Shown piece by piece: positions 41,756 through 53,929 of a stretch of 64,000 bases of DNA. Origin of the DNA: Bombyx mori. Lineage: Eukaryota > Arthropoda > Insecta > Lepidoptera > Bombycidae. Positions within the stretch are counted from its first letter, which is position 1. Each line of letters starts with the position of its first letter. Below the pieces are notes generated by a model. The model worked only from the letters and a program-made list of their open reading frames with translations. It was not told where the DNA came from and did no database searches. The DNA lies in contig NC_085127.1 in the NCBI RefSeq assembly GCF_030269925.1, positions 627,501 to 691,500 on the forward strand. Reading direction: 5' to 3'. The position numbers and the translations under genes were made by a program.

Positions 41756-42254
41756 ATATCTAGTACGGCGTAATCACAATAGATCAACATATGCTGGTCG
41801 ATCACATTTAGAAAGCTTGGCGATTGTCTTATCGTTTAGCGGTGTTTCTTCTCTTGCTACCGTTCGTTAAATCATGTTAAGTAGGTAGGTACTTGTTTTA
41901 GAAAAAAATACCTTTTCTAAATTTCGAACATCACAGTCGCGGTGCTCCGTAGAAGTGTATCGGGCGTCTTACTCCTTAGATCAACATTTGGCTCTTTTAG
42001 ATATTTTGAATTGTAATGTTGACGCAATCGCGGCCATATGTTTAATTTCGGGGAAATTGTCTTTTTAATGACCCATTTAAGTGGAGGATGTGCTCGAGGC
42101 ATATGGTCAAAAGATATTGAGTCATCAATGCTCATAAATTCAATGGAACAACTGATGTTTTTATTAACTTATACATACTTTAAGTTCGGTTATCGCGTTT
42201 TGAAAAAAATTATCTAAAATCCATTGCTCGCTCAATAAGAAGCATTGTAGTGTT

Positions 42255-42372
42255 TTTTTTTTTATTGCCTTTATAGGCAGACGGGCATACGGCCCACCTG
42301 ATGGTGAGTGGTTACCGTCGCCCATGGACTTCAGCAATGCCAGGGGCAGAGCCAAGCCGCTGCCTACCGCAA
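42255..42372 (-). mobile_element. BMC1/L1Bm 3' fragment
   Basis: tttattgcctttataggcag, catacggcccacctgatggt, atggacttcagcaatgccag, aagccgctgcctaccgc. Confidence 0.88.
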
Positions 42373-42563
42373 ATTACATAACCAGGTGGATTGAGGATCC
42401 AGAGGTGGATCGAGACTCATGGTTTGTAGCATTTTAATAATTTTACTGGCATTACGTGACATTGTCTTTTCAGACGCAGACAGTGACTCGCTGATGTCTA
42501 TGGGCGACGGCGATCACTAACCATCAGGTTCCAAATTTTTGGGAATGAGAACTTTACATGTAA

Positions 42564-43048
42564 GTCGTCGTGGCCTAAAGGATAAGAGGTCCGGTGCATT
42601 CGTGTTGAGCGATGCACCGGTGTTCGAATTCCAGGCGGGTACCAATTTTTATAATGAAATACGTACTCAACAAATGTTCACGATTGACTTCCACGGTGAA
42701 GAAATAGCATCGTGTAATAAAAAGCAAACACGCAAAATTATAATTTGCGTAATTACTGGTGGTAGGATCTCTTGTCAGTCCGCGCGGGTAGGTACCACCA
42801 CCCTGACTATTTCTGCCGTGAAGCAATAATGCGTTTCGGTTTGAAGGGCGGGACAGCCGTTGTAACTATACCGAGACCTTAGAACTCATATCTCAAGATA
42901 GGCGGCGCATTTACGTTATAGATGTAGGCAGGTGTGAAGGTGGGTGGCGCGTTTACGTTGTGGATGTCTATGGGCTCCGGTAACCACTTAACAGCAGGTG
43001 GGCTGTGAGCTCGTCCACCCACCTAAGCAATAAAAAAAATATATAAAA
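42564..43048 (+). repeat. Bm1 SINE, full length with internal duplication
   Basis: Head with A and B boxes, complete body, then the gtgggtggcgc..tttacgtt..gatgt block appears twice (about 42900-42926 and 42939-42968), then tail and AT-rich run. Confidence 0.92.
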
Positions 43049-43049
43049 A

Positions 43050-43122
43050 AATGGGCTTCAGTAACCACTTAACATCAGGCGGGCTGTGAGCTCGTCCAAC
43101 CGTCTAAGCAATAAAAAAAAGA
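43050..43122 (+). repeat. Second Bm1 tail in tandem
   Basis: atgggcttcagtaaccactt, aacatcaggcgggctgtgag, ctaagcaataaaaaaaa: a further 3' end directly after the previous Bm1 tail. Confidence 0.8.
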
Positions 43123-43849
43123 ATTCAACGAATTTCAATTTACGTATATTTACGAGTGCGCAACAATATTGCATTTGAACGGTTTTACGGTCGGTCCGTT
43201 CGTGGCGCTAATGTTTATGACTGCACTAATATTTCATTAGGCTGAATGTAGTGTGTGTGATTCGTATGCAATTCAAGCATAAACATATTTGTTTGTACAA
43301 AATTTTGCTGCAAATGTATCGACAAGAAATTATAGGAAAGTGAAATATTCGTTTTTTTTTTTAAATGATAAATAAAATGAGGGTTAAAATATGCAATTCT
43401 ATTTAAAGTCGAATAATAGCTTATTTATTCTTCAAATCAGAACGCATATCTCGTAACAGAAAAGACTAAAACGGTTCTGAGGACCATCCCATACCGACTA
43501 ATCCCTAAATAATGTATAATTACACAGAGAGGCAATCAGTCTTTGATAACAACGAAAGATCTGAAGGATATTCCGTTGTTTCACGGTTCATTACACTATG
43601 TCGAAAGTTAATTACAGGCTTTTTGCTTTTCAACACATTACGAAATTGTCGAATTCAACGAACCAATTTTCGGAACTCCGTAGCTCCAATACATTTCTCA
43701 GAAGTTCGTTCGTTTAAAACGACGCCGTCGGCTTGCTTCCTGGTAGGTAATGCGTACCGCGAGCGCTAACCACCATTTACTGCTGATAGAGCATGTTTAG
43801 CCCTGCACAGGAAGGTAGTATCAAGCCTGTAGGATTACAGGTAGCGACA

Positions 43850-44275
43850 GCAAAGTTAGCAGGCTAAAGTGGCAATGGGCAGGTAACGAACCAGCGACGC
43901 CAGGGGGGAGGAAAGTCCTCGAATGGAAGCCGTGGATGGGTTCCAGGAGTGCTGGGCGTCCTCCAACCAGGTGGACCGACGACTTAGTGCGCACGGCGGG
44001 AAGTCGTTGGATGCGGAAGGCGAAAAATTAAAAAAATAATCTAATATTAAAAAAAAAAAGACATGCCCGCTGAGTTTCTTGCCAATTCTTCTCAGGAGGG
44101 AGGCTAGTTTTTGTGAATTGGCGGTAGTTCTTTTGACGTTCAACAAGTATGTACTTTCATTTATGTTGAATAATTTTTTATTTATTTCATTTGTTTTGAT
44201 TTGCAGGACCGCATTCTGCGGGAGGCATTGGGGAAGGCCTATGTTCAGCAATGGGCAGATAAAGGCTGATGATGA
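43850..44275 (+). mobile_element. LINE C-terminal coding fragment split by an insertion
   Basis: The first part reads KWQWAG and SAGRPPTRWTDDLVRTAGSRWMRKA (broken here to stay short: SAGRPPTRWTDD, then RTAGSRW). After an insertion at about 44028-44200 the same protein end resumes as REALGKAYVQQWADKG then stop. This is the conserved C-terminus of an RTE-like LINE; coding is disrupted. Confidence 0.65.
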
Positions 44276-44348
44276 CGCTATTGTACGGACAAAGTCGTAT
44301 TGTCTTGTTCACACGTATAAAAAATTTTCGTTGGTTGGTGCTGAAAAA

Positions 44349-44535
44349 GCCCACTGAGTTTCTCGCCGGATCTTCTCAATGGGTCGCGTTTCCAATCCGG
44401 TGGTAAATTCTGAGAAGCACTGCTCTCGCTAGGGCTAGTGTTAGCAACGTCGTCAGGTTAGAGCCCCGTGAGCTCAACTACTCACCCGGAGAATCTAGCA
44501 TAACCCGTCGAGGAGACTAGAATAGGTAGGAAAAC
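44349..44535 (-). repeat. Dispersed repeat X
   Basis: cccactgagtttctcgccgg, cgcgtttccaatccggtggt, gctctcgctagggctagtgt. Confidence 0.72.
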
Positions 44536-44539
44536 AAGT

Positions 44540-44665
44540 GCTGAAAAATGGGATTTCGATCTCACACCTCGAAATGAGTAACAGCATTCACGTTGCAATA
44601 TGTAATAGCTCTGGTAACCGTTTTACACCTGGAAGGCCAGCAGCTCATTGACATGTGTAATAAAA
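44540..44665 (+). repeat. Bm1-like tail, diverged
   Basis: gtaacagcattcacgttg, ctctggtaaccgttttacac, gtgtaataaaaaaa keep the Bm1 order with many changes. Confidence 0.5.
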
Positions 44666-45109
44666 AAATAGCATGAGACGGGTTTGAAGACAGTTCTTTG
44701 TAGTAGGTAGTAGTTTAAATGGGCCCTGGTCTTCTGAGCGAACGACATGCCCGACTTCCAAAAAAAGCAATAAAATTACATAACATATTTATTTGAATGG
44801 CAAAATAATATATATTGTAATTGAACCTTCCTCCAAAGCGTGTCACAGACAAACCGACAAAATAAATTCACCGAATTTGCTTTTGAGCTGATAAAATTAA
44901 TGTTATTTTGCTTTTCAATGACAATTGTATTGTTTTAACTAGCTATATTTCATTTACGGAGCTAACACCTTCCCCGACGTCGTTATACTGTTACGCTTTA
45001 CTGCATTTAAGCTCTTTGATAGTTTTCTAAAGTCTGTATAAGGACGTTGTACGTTGTGTGGTATTTTGTTGAAGGGCATACGCTCTCTTGTCTCTTATGT
45101 AACTAGATT

Positions 45110-45540
45110 TTACTAGAGGTCCCGCAGTAGTTGAAATTCGACTATAATTAATTGAAATTGTAAGTTTGTACACTATTATGATTGTATTTTATACTTCTAT
45201 AATCACAAATTTCGCCAAGACTACACTATAAAAAATATTAACAAAGACAAACAATATTTAATCTATTCTCAATTTGACAACAGACGTCAAGAACAAAAGC
45301 TTGACAATAAATAGTATGCATGCGTGTGTGCGTCAAATACATGGGTATGCAGTGTGTGTAACGTTTTTTTCATTGATTTAATGTATCTTTTATGCATTCT
45401 TTTAGAAAAATATTAGCCTTGTGCACTTCTTCTCTATATTCTCTATAAGTGTGGAAAATTTCATACTCCTCCGTCCGCGCAATTTTCGTAAAAAGGGATA
45501 CAAAGTTTTTGCTTCACGTATTAATATATAGATATTACGA
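45110..45540 (+). repeat. Repeat family Y copy 2
   Basis: cccgcagtagttgaaattcg, atttcgccaagactacacta, gcgtgtgtgcgtcaaataca, cataccctgt-like TG block, ttttgcttcacgtattaata. Non-coding. Confidence 0.7.
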
Positions 45541-45954
45541 GTGCTCACGGACTATAGTCTTTTGTACCAATTGCGTTTACATCGTCCAGTAGCTTCCCAC
45601 TTAAGCACCTCCGCAATCAACTAAACAAATCAGCAGATCATCTCAAATAACACAAGACCAAATCAAACAAGACCCTGATTACAAAACTCACGTAAATCTA
45701 ACGTCTAACCTAATTCTCCCTGCCAAATGGGAATCGACGATATCAACGTATTCGGAGCAACGCTGAAAGATGAACTACGTCGGGTGAATAATACTTCGTG
45801 GGTTGGTTTACGTTCCGCGTGTGGCTTCACGTGGTAACAGGTGTGATTGAACTTTGTAAATATTTACTACATCTCGATTTATGGATTTTGTAAGGCTTAA
45901 CATTTATTTTTACTTTCCGCTGTTAGCTGGGTAAAAACTTACCGTCGGTAGCTT

Positions 45955-46255
45955 TATTTATTGCTTATTTATTGGTTAGGTGGGTGGACGAGCTCACAGC
46001 CCACCTGGTGTTAAGTGGTTACTGGAGCCCATAGAAATCTACAACGTAAATGCGCCACCCACCTTGAGAAATAAGTTCTAAGGTCTCAGTATAGTTACAA
46101 CGGCTGCCCTACCCTTCAAACCGAAACGCATTACCGTTTTACGGCAGAATTAGGCAGAGTGGTGGTACTTACCCGCGCGGACTCACAAGAGGTCCTGCCA
46201 CCAGTACAAGAGGTTCTACCAACAGTACAAGAGGTCCTACCACCAGTACAAGAGC
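45955..46255 (-). repeat. Bm1 SINE with triplicated edge
   Basis: Body in reverse complement (gagctcacagcccacctggt to gcggactcacaagaggtcct). The last block, roughly ccaccagtacaagaggtcct, is repeated three to four times at 46195-46255. Confidence 0.85.
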
Positions 46256-46514
46256 TTGTTAACTATTGCTGCCTATTTTGTATCTTGTTTCAAGATATTG
46301 CAATTGGGATTTTCATTATTACTTTTGAAGGCAAACAAACAGCTTAGTCGACCGTAGCCTAATAGATCGATCATTATCGTCGATAGTGACATATCCACGT
46401 ACCGCAGAGAGCTTTTCAAACCTCCTTTGAGGGAATAACACTGTGAAATAAGTGATAGGAGGATTTCATTCGTAAGCTTTATCTTTCATTTTTCTAAGTG
46501 CATGAAACCATTAT

Positions 46515-46620
46515 TTTATATTACCCTTGTAGGCAGACACAGCCCATCTGCTGGTGAGTGGTTACCATCGCCCATGGACTTCAGAAATGCCAGGGGCAGA
46601 ACCAAGCCGCTGCCTGCTGG
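46515..46620 (-). mobile_element. BMC1/L1Bm 3' fragment
   Basis: ttacccttgtaggcagacac, ggtgagtggttaccatcgcc, catggacttcagaaatgcca. Confidence 0.85.
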
Positions 46621-46997
46621 CTTAATTGAAAGTAATTCGTTGCGTCGGCTGGAAGGAAATCATAAAAGTGGCCAAAATTCAAGTTATACAATCAGGAATC
46701 AAACAGGCCTTGAGTTCGTCTGCGCGTTTACGTCAATTTAAAAAACGGTCCGGAGGCGCGTGGACAATGTTGAAATAGTTTAACCGGCAGTATGTTTGTT
46801 TGTTTGTTGTGCATTGAGGACGCGTGCGGCTATTTCTGAGCGCTATCGGAGGGACCGTAAATAGCACTCCCAGAATACCGCGCAAAGGTTAGCTAAATAA
46901 CGCAGCGACGTGACAACGAAGCGTGGCACTCCTCATACAACGACCGGTGACAGCGGATACGCAAGTGGCTTTCATGTTACAGCGACGTCAATCCTGG

Positions 46998-47245
46998 TTT
47001 TTTTTATTTCTTAGGTTGTTGGACGAGCTCACAACCCATCTGGTGTTAAGTGGTTACTGGAGCCCATAGACATCTACAACGTAAATGCGCCACCCACCTT
47101 GAGATATAAGTTCTAAGGTCTCAAGTATAGTTACAACGGCTGCCCCACCCTTCAAACCGAAACGCATTACTGCTTCACGGCAGAAATAAGCAGGGCGGTG
47201 GTACCTACCCGTGCGGACTCACAAGAGGTCCTACCACCAGTAGAA
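46998..47245 (-). repeat. Bm1 SINE (no head)
   Basis: gagctcacaacccatctggt to gtgcggactcacaagaggtc and ctaccaccagta. Confidence 0.9.
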
Positions 47246-47757
47246 GTGTAATGGTTTAGACTTGACGGTACTATCGTTCGAAGAACTGCAGTACCTTTGT
47301 ATTTGAAAGGTATGACAGGCTTGTAGGGATACAATGTACGTACTGACAACAAAAACTAAACCCAACGATTGCCTTACTCCCGTAACATTCTAAGTTTTTG
47401 AAGTGAAAACTTCTTTAGAATCGTTGTGATTTCAAACCGGATGCAACGGAAAAAACGACAGGTAAGAGACACAAATACAAAAATGTGTAGGATGAAGCCA
47501 GCAAAGAATGAGACAGAAATATACATACCATTTAATACAGGGCCATCTGTGAGATTTTTTAATACTAACGTGTGTATGAAAGCTCTTGTAGTGAATTTTA
47601 ATTTAGGATTATACGTGAAATTAAAATATCAATTCACAGAGGGCGCTACCTTACAATTATTTACTAATGACAAAATTTTACATATACTTAAGACGTTTAG
47701 GATAATTGTATTTTAATTTTGGAAGGTTTCACTTCTACCACGTGTGAATTGCACACA

Positions 47758-47890
47758 TTTTTTTTTTTATTTCCATTAAATGCAGACGAGCATACGGTCC
47801 ACCTGATAGTAAGTGGTTACCGTCGCTCATGGACTTCAGCAACACCAGGAGCAGAGCCAAGCCGCTGCCTACCGACCTTACCATTAAGTA
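47758..47890 (-). mobile_element. BMC1/L1Bm 3' fragment
   Basis: gcagacgagcatacggtcca, catggacttcagcaacacca, gccaagccgctgcctaccg. Confidence 0.85.
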
Positions 47891-48734
47891 CTCTTCGTAA
47901 TTCGTAACGTAATTTCAGGTGTTTAAATTTCAACTATAGTGACATGACTTTGGATCATGTGGATTGCAATGTTTGTAATATTTTAACCATGAAGAGCATT
48001 TAAAATGTGGGATTAAGCCTTAAAACTAGTATTATCTATCTATCTAAAATCGAAGAAAATATATAATATTGATATAAGAGAACTTTTTGAAACATTTCGA
48101 AGATTTGCAAGAACTTTGAAAAATACTTGGAAAATACCATAAGCAAGTATAGCAGTTATGGTACATCCGCGGTAGGGATGAGTCATCTTCTTTCTATTCA
48201 CGTTATGCGGTCGTCTTATATTTTTTCCGGTTTTGCTCAACTCTTTGGCAGCACTAGGCTTACGGAAATCACTAAATTCCATTTTCCGGTCGCAGCGAAC
48301 GAGATCTTAATATAAAGTTATTTACGACGGCCACGTGAGCACACATACAAAAATAAATTAATGTATCGTATAATATATTGCTGTAGTATTTTTTTATGAT
48401 TTTATAATATCATCTTTTTTTATATTCTCCAGTTTCTTTGCGTGAATGTGATGTTGTGAATTTATTTTTGTGCACGTGTCGTGTTTACGTTCATGAGGTT
48501 GATGTGTTTCGGCTTGGAGCGATTGGCAGATGAGAATATTAGTTTCGCCCAGAATTTAATATTGTAGAAAAAAATATTTTATTTTTAACATTGTCGGCTG
48601 AATATGAATAGAATAGGAAGTAGTGGAGGTGATGCTGTCGTCTTTATTCTGTCACTACTAGACGCCTCACCAAAGTTCATTGAGTTATTTACTTCAGTTC
48701 TTCCTTATAATTTTTCATTCTTTGAGACTTAGTC

Positions 48735-48890
48735 TTTGTAACTATACTGAGACCTTAGAACTCATATCTCAAAGTGGGTGGCGGCATTTATGCTGTAGAT
48801 ATCTATGGGCCTCGGCAGCCACTTAGCATCAAGTGGGCTGTGAGCTCGTTCACCCATCTATGCAATAAAAATAAATAAATAAAAAACACT
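48735..48890 (+). repeat. Bm1 SINE 3' half
   Basis: gtaactatactgagacctta to gaaccttagaactcat-type block, then catctatgcaataaaaata. Confidence 0.82.
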
Positions 48891-49529
48891 GCAATATGTC
48901 ACCTTCCACCTAGAGCCATGACACATTAGAAAAATGGCCATTTTTACCTTTTGAATTAGAGTCCACGGTTGGTTGCGGAAAAGACGACGGTTTTTAATTA
49001 GTACGTCAAGAGGCATATGAACACACCCTCCATTTGAATGAATGCAGTCACCTCTGACTGTAAATACCCTCAGTTGAATTTAGCCTACAATTTCGTAAGT
49101 CTGTTAAATTTCATTGGCAGAAAAACAAGCCATAGCGTTCTGGAGACACCATAGAGTTCGAACTCGAGAAACCACGTGAAAGCTCCCAACCTTTTGTATC
49201 TAAAATCTCCATCGACGTAAAACTTTGGACTGTAAAGCGGACTGCGTCCTCTTCTCCCTCTCTACCTCGATCAATAAAAAAGCATAGCTCATAAACTAAA
49301 TAAGCGCTTTCAAACTCAAAACCTAAATGAATCATCTTTAATTCTGATCATCTTCGTCAAGACGTTTGGCCGAAGCAATAAAATACACTTCTATCATCGG
49401 TCATCGATCCTATAGACACGTGCGCAAATTGATATTTGAAATATTAATTACTATTTAGATACAGCTGAGGTTAATAAAAGGAAGCAGCACCTTAACCACA
49501 AAAGTATTGCGTAGCATAGTTTAGGAGCT

Positions 49530-49775
49530 AAGACTGATGGTAGGACCTCTTGTGAGTCCGCACGGGTAGGCACCACCACCCTGCCTATTTCTGCCGTGAA
49601 GCATTAATGCGTTTCGGTTTGAAGGGTGGGGCAGCCGTTGTAACTACACTTGAGACCATAGAACTTATATCTCAAGGTGGGTGGCGCATTTACGTTGTAG
49701 ATGTCTATGGGCTCCAGTAACCACTTAACACCAGGTGGGCTGTGAGCTCGTCCACCCATCTAAGCAATAAAAAAT
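49530..49775 (+). repeat. Bm1 SINE (no head), well preserved
   Basis: gatggtaggacctcttgtga to cacccatctaagcaataaaa with almost consensus body. Confidence 0.92.
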
Positions 49776-50424
49776 AAAAGTAAAAGCTAAAAGATGAAGC
49801 ATTACAGTATTTTTCTTCTTCTTGAACCGGTGTCTACCCAATTCTAAGTGTAGCTCTCTTCACATCGATGAGTGAAAGGCCATTTGGTATAAGCGACATT
49901 TTCTTTAGAGGAGGGCCATTTAAATATTTAAAATTAGGAGAAAATATCCAAAAACTTCTTCAACTATTTGAATAGGGTAAATTTACCTAGTTGAAGTTCA
50001 ATTAAAAATATCGAACTATTGATACTAATACCAAATAAAACGGACCTTTTATTACAAAGATAAATGTTGCGTACTAAGCGAAATATCGCTTAAATCAAAT
50101 AGCTTTTCACCCCTCTGTTTAAAATACTTGTAAATATTATTATTTATTGTTATTACCTATTCACAGTAAGCCGTTAGAGTAATTTATTTATTTATAATTT
50201 ATTTCAGTTTTTTTTTTAAACCATAACATTTTGTTAAGAAGAATTACTTAAAATCTATGTTAGTAACTTAAAAAATCTAACACATAAATAACATTACATA
50301 CATTTTATATCATTACATTTTTATTTTATTTTTTTCCTTCCAAGTGCCTGCTGCAAAGGCTATTTATTAATCAGCAGTCCTTCGATCTTGCTCGATATGA
50401 TTTTCAGAAGACTGTTGCCACTGT

Positions 50425-50615
50425 CTCTAACACCCTCCACGGTCTTTCCCGCGCGCTATGACATGTCCTTCTTCAAACGAGGCTTGTGGAGAGTATTAAG
50501 CGGTAGGCAGCGGCTTGGCTCTGCCCCTGGCATTGCTGAAGTCCATGGGCGACGGTAACCACTCACTATCAGGTGGGCCGTATGCTCGTCTGCCTACAAG
50601 GGCAATAAAAAAAAA
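50425..50615 (+). mobile_element. BMC1/L1Bm, 5'-truncated 3' end
   Basis: tccacggtctttcccgcgcg, cgctatgacatgtccttctt, ggcattgctgaagtccatgg, then poly(A). The only plus-strand short BMC1 copy. Confidence 0.88.
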
Positions 50616-50664
50616 ACCACATAAGGACATTTACTGTGTTTATTTTTTTAATTACTTTTGTTGC

Positions 50665-50850
50665 GACGGGTCAACGAGCTCACAGCCTGATTGATGTTAG
50701 TTTTGTCACCGATGCCCATAGACATCACAACCTTGAGACATTAGCTCACAAAGTCTCAATAGTATTTATAATATCACGACTGCCCATCCCTCAAACCCGA
50801 GCATATAATCGCTTCGCGGCAGAAATAGGCAGAATTGTGGTCCTTCCTTT
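50665..50850 (-). repeat. Bm1-like SINE, diverged
   Basis: gtcaacgagctcacagcctg, acgactgcccatccctcaaa, gcttcgcggcagaaataggc. It runs straight into a repeat X copy. Confidence 0.6.
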
Positions 50851-50854
50851 TTTC

Positions 50855-51030
50855 CCCTGCCGATTCGCTGGAAGCTTAAGGGGCTATTTCAGCTACGCCC
50901 GGTAAGTGAGCTCACGGGCTCAACCTGAGAAAAATTGCTAACACTAGTCCTAGCAAGAACAGAGCTTCGCAGAATCTACCACCGGATCGGAATCGAGACC
51001 TACTGAGATGATCCGGCGAGAAACTCATGG
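50855..51030 (+). repeat. Dispersed repeat X
   Basis: cgattcgctggaagcttaag, gtgagctcacgggctcaacc, accggatcggaatcgagacc. Confidence 0.7.
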
Positions 51031-51211
51031 ACTAAAAGTTACGAGAGTATAATGCTCAAAGAACACTGCTAAACGTTCTCTCGCGAATCCCTTAATTGCC
51101 TTTTACGACACCCGCGAGAAGAGATGGGGTGGTGCTATTCCAAGCAAAGATTACACAAAATCATTTACATTTAGGGGTTTTGTTTTGGCTAATTAGACTT
51201 TTTATAGCTGA

Positions 51212-51435
51212 CTAGCGACCCGCCCTCGCTTCGCTTCGGATACTGTAATTTATTATTGATTTCTCCAGTATTTAATGGATGTTATTATACATATAAACCT
51301 TCCACCTTAATCACTCTATCTATTAAAAAAACCGCATCAAAACCCGTTGCGTAGTTTTAAAAATTTAAGCATACATAGGGACAGACAGATATAGGGACAG
51401 AAAAAGCGACTTTGTTTTATACTATGTAGTGATGA
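51212..51435 (-). mobile_element. Helitron-like element, family H4
   Basis: In sense it starts TCATCACTACATAGTATAAA, carries actacgcaacgggttttgat, and ends GGGCGGGTCGCTAG, between A and T. A widespread insect repeat type by recollection. Confidence 0.65.
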
Positions 51436-52667
51436 TGAGTGAACGCCGCTTATGGAAAAAAGAGTCATTGCCAGACCTCTGTCTTCCATAACGTAATTAA
51501 TGAGTATATCGTGCTATCTCTCCTCCTTCATCACTTTCTTCTCTGAAGGGTCTGCTAGAAGATATACAGAAAGAAATAAACAGTAGTTTTGAATGCAATT
51601 ATTCTACTATTCCCTTTTACAATGTTTTTGAGCGTATTCTTAATAATATATTATAATGTAAGTTAATTTGGAATTTGATGTAAGTTACGTACACTAGATA
51701 AGGCTATAAACCTCCTGTTTATTAATAGGCAAACTCGAATTTCTCATTCGAAGTTGGGATCAAGTTTAAACCTCGCTTTGAAGAGAAAATCATATAGCGG
51801 ACAAACATGGAAAATAAGCATAATAACAAATATAATGTAATTAAGACCATTTATGTACAGTGTAAAAAAAGTAAAGTTTCTTCGAAAATATCCCGCGAGG
51901 CCATCAAAGGTAGTTTAGATATCAATCTTCACATATGTAATCAGTAATCAATCCCTATTTATTACCTTCGATATCCGATATTTAGAATAAATACATCTTT
52001 CACGGTTGAACGGTAGAAGAAAACAAACAAATTGTAAGGTTAAACCGTAAAAGTGATTTTAAACGCATCTGCGAACCGCGATAGCTGCCAAGTATACTAA
52101 CCTTAGTTACAGAACAACACCATTCACACCATACACAATAAATGTACATTGCACTTTACGAAAATACATAAACACTGAAGCAGAACTTTTCTATGCTCGT
52201 AAGTCTCAAACACGTGCGCACACGCACACAACTCGCGTCACACTGCGGAGCTTACAGATTTTATAGATTAAGCTTCAGTATTTTGAAAGATCATTGCACG
52301 TGCGCGATCACCCCTATTGTCATAACTCCGAGCTTCCGACCACCCTTAATAGGGTAATGGTAACTTTATATTGTTTTATGGTGATTAACGCCAGAAGTGC
52401 ATTTAACACGTGCTCGAAACGGGATCTAATATTCATCGCACGTTGAATATGTTTACTAGTATTCCGGTAAATACAAAAAATTGCATTAAATTGAAATTAA
52501 CATTTGGAAAAATCCGTTACAATCGAGACATTATTTTAGAATTACAATACGTTACAAGTTTTCATCTCGATACATAGAGCGTTCTCATGTCGTATAATCT
52601 GGATGATGCCACTCATCATAAGGACTAAAGTATCATTTGTAGTGTATAAAGGCTACCCCGCTTATGA

Positions 52668-53120
52668 GTCGTCGTGGCCTAAAGGATAAGACGTCCGGTG
52701 CATTCGTGTTGAAGCGATGCAACGGTGTTCGAATCCCGCTGGCGGGTACCAATTTTTCTAATGAAATACGTATTCAACAAATGTTCATGATTGACTTCCA
52801 CGGTGAAGGAATAACATCGTGTAATAAAAATCAAACCCGCAAAATTATAATTTGCGTAATTACTGGTGGTAGGACCTCTTGTGAGTCCGCGCGGGTAGGT
52901 ACCAGCACCGTGCTTATTTCTGCCATGAAACAGTAATGCGTTTCGGTTTGAAGGGCGGGGCAGCTGTTGTAACTATACTGATGATACCTTCGAACTCATA
53001 TCTCATAAGGTGGGTGGCGGCATTTACGTTGTAAATGTCTATGGGCTCCGGTAACCACTTAACAACAGGTGGGCCGTGAGCTCGTCCAGCCATGCAAGCA
53101 ATAAAAAAAATAAAAAAATA
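52668..53120 (+). repeat. Bm1 SINE, full length
   Basis: Head with A box TGGCCTAAAGG and B box GTTCGAATCC, full body, AT-rich tail ending ataaaaaaataaaaaaat. Confidence 0.93.
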
Positions 53121-53278
53121 GGCGCATGGCTAGAGCTAATAAAAACAATCATATTCTATCTATCTATTTATCTAACTATTTCAAAAGGCAACAATTTCTC
53201 TCAGCAGCAGCCATACAAAGAACGCAGTCAAAACGCTTTCAAAACTATTTTACGCAATCAACAAGCAAATTATTTCCC

Positions 53279-53590
53279 TACCTATTCACTGGTGGTAGCC
53301 TATGAGGCTATTTCGCTACAACCGGACGAGTAGGTTCACGGGTTCAGCCTGGGAAGATTTGCTAACACAGCCCTAGTAAGAGCTGTGGTTCGTAGAATCT
53401 TTTTTTTTATTGCCCTAGTAGGCAGACAAGCATACGGCCCACCTGGTGGTGAGTGGTTACTATCGCCCATGAACTTCCGCAAGCCAGAGGCAGACCCAAG
53501 CCGCTGCCTACCGATCGGATGGGACCGGATCGGAATTGCGACCCATGAAAAAGATCCAGCGAGACACTCAGCAACTCAGCTAAGCAAATG
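53279..53590 (+). repeat. Dispersed repeat X, split by a BMC1 piece
   Basis: X left part ends at ggttcgtagaatct (53400) and resumes at accggatcggaattgcgacc (53525). The 123 bases between are BMC1 3' end in the opposite orientation. Confidence 0.75.
53401..53522 (-). mobile_element. BMC1/L1Bm 3' fragment nested in repeat X
   Basis: ttattgccctagtaggcaga, catacggcccacctggtggt, gacccaagccgctgcctacc. Confidence 0.85.
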
Positions 53591-53929
53591 GCATGAAACG
53601 ATCGCTGCAAGAGCGTAATTTAACAATCGGCATCATGCGGCCCAATCTCAAATTTCTACTTAGATTATTTAGGCAAGATTACTACATCCGGGTCGACCCT
53701 CATCTAATTAGCACTAGAGAATTTTCGAAAATTTAATTAACAAACGACAATTGGGGGGAGGTTTTGGTACCAGCTGCATTTATTAGTAGTGACAGGGCGC
53801 GCTACGAGCCTACACGGGTCGGTAACACCATTCTATATATTTCTGCCACACATTTAGTATACATTCCGATTTGAAGGCTAATTAATAATAATAATCAGTA
53901 ATTGTTTATTTCATTTTAAGATTACAAGT

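Noticed and set aside
43512..43769. 85-residue open frame
   Set aside because: No recognisable motif and flanked by repeats.
47426..47716. 96-residue open frame in the intergenic region
   Set aside because: No domain, splice partner or codon signal recognised; could be chance in AT-rich DNA.
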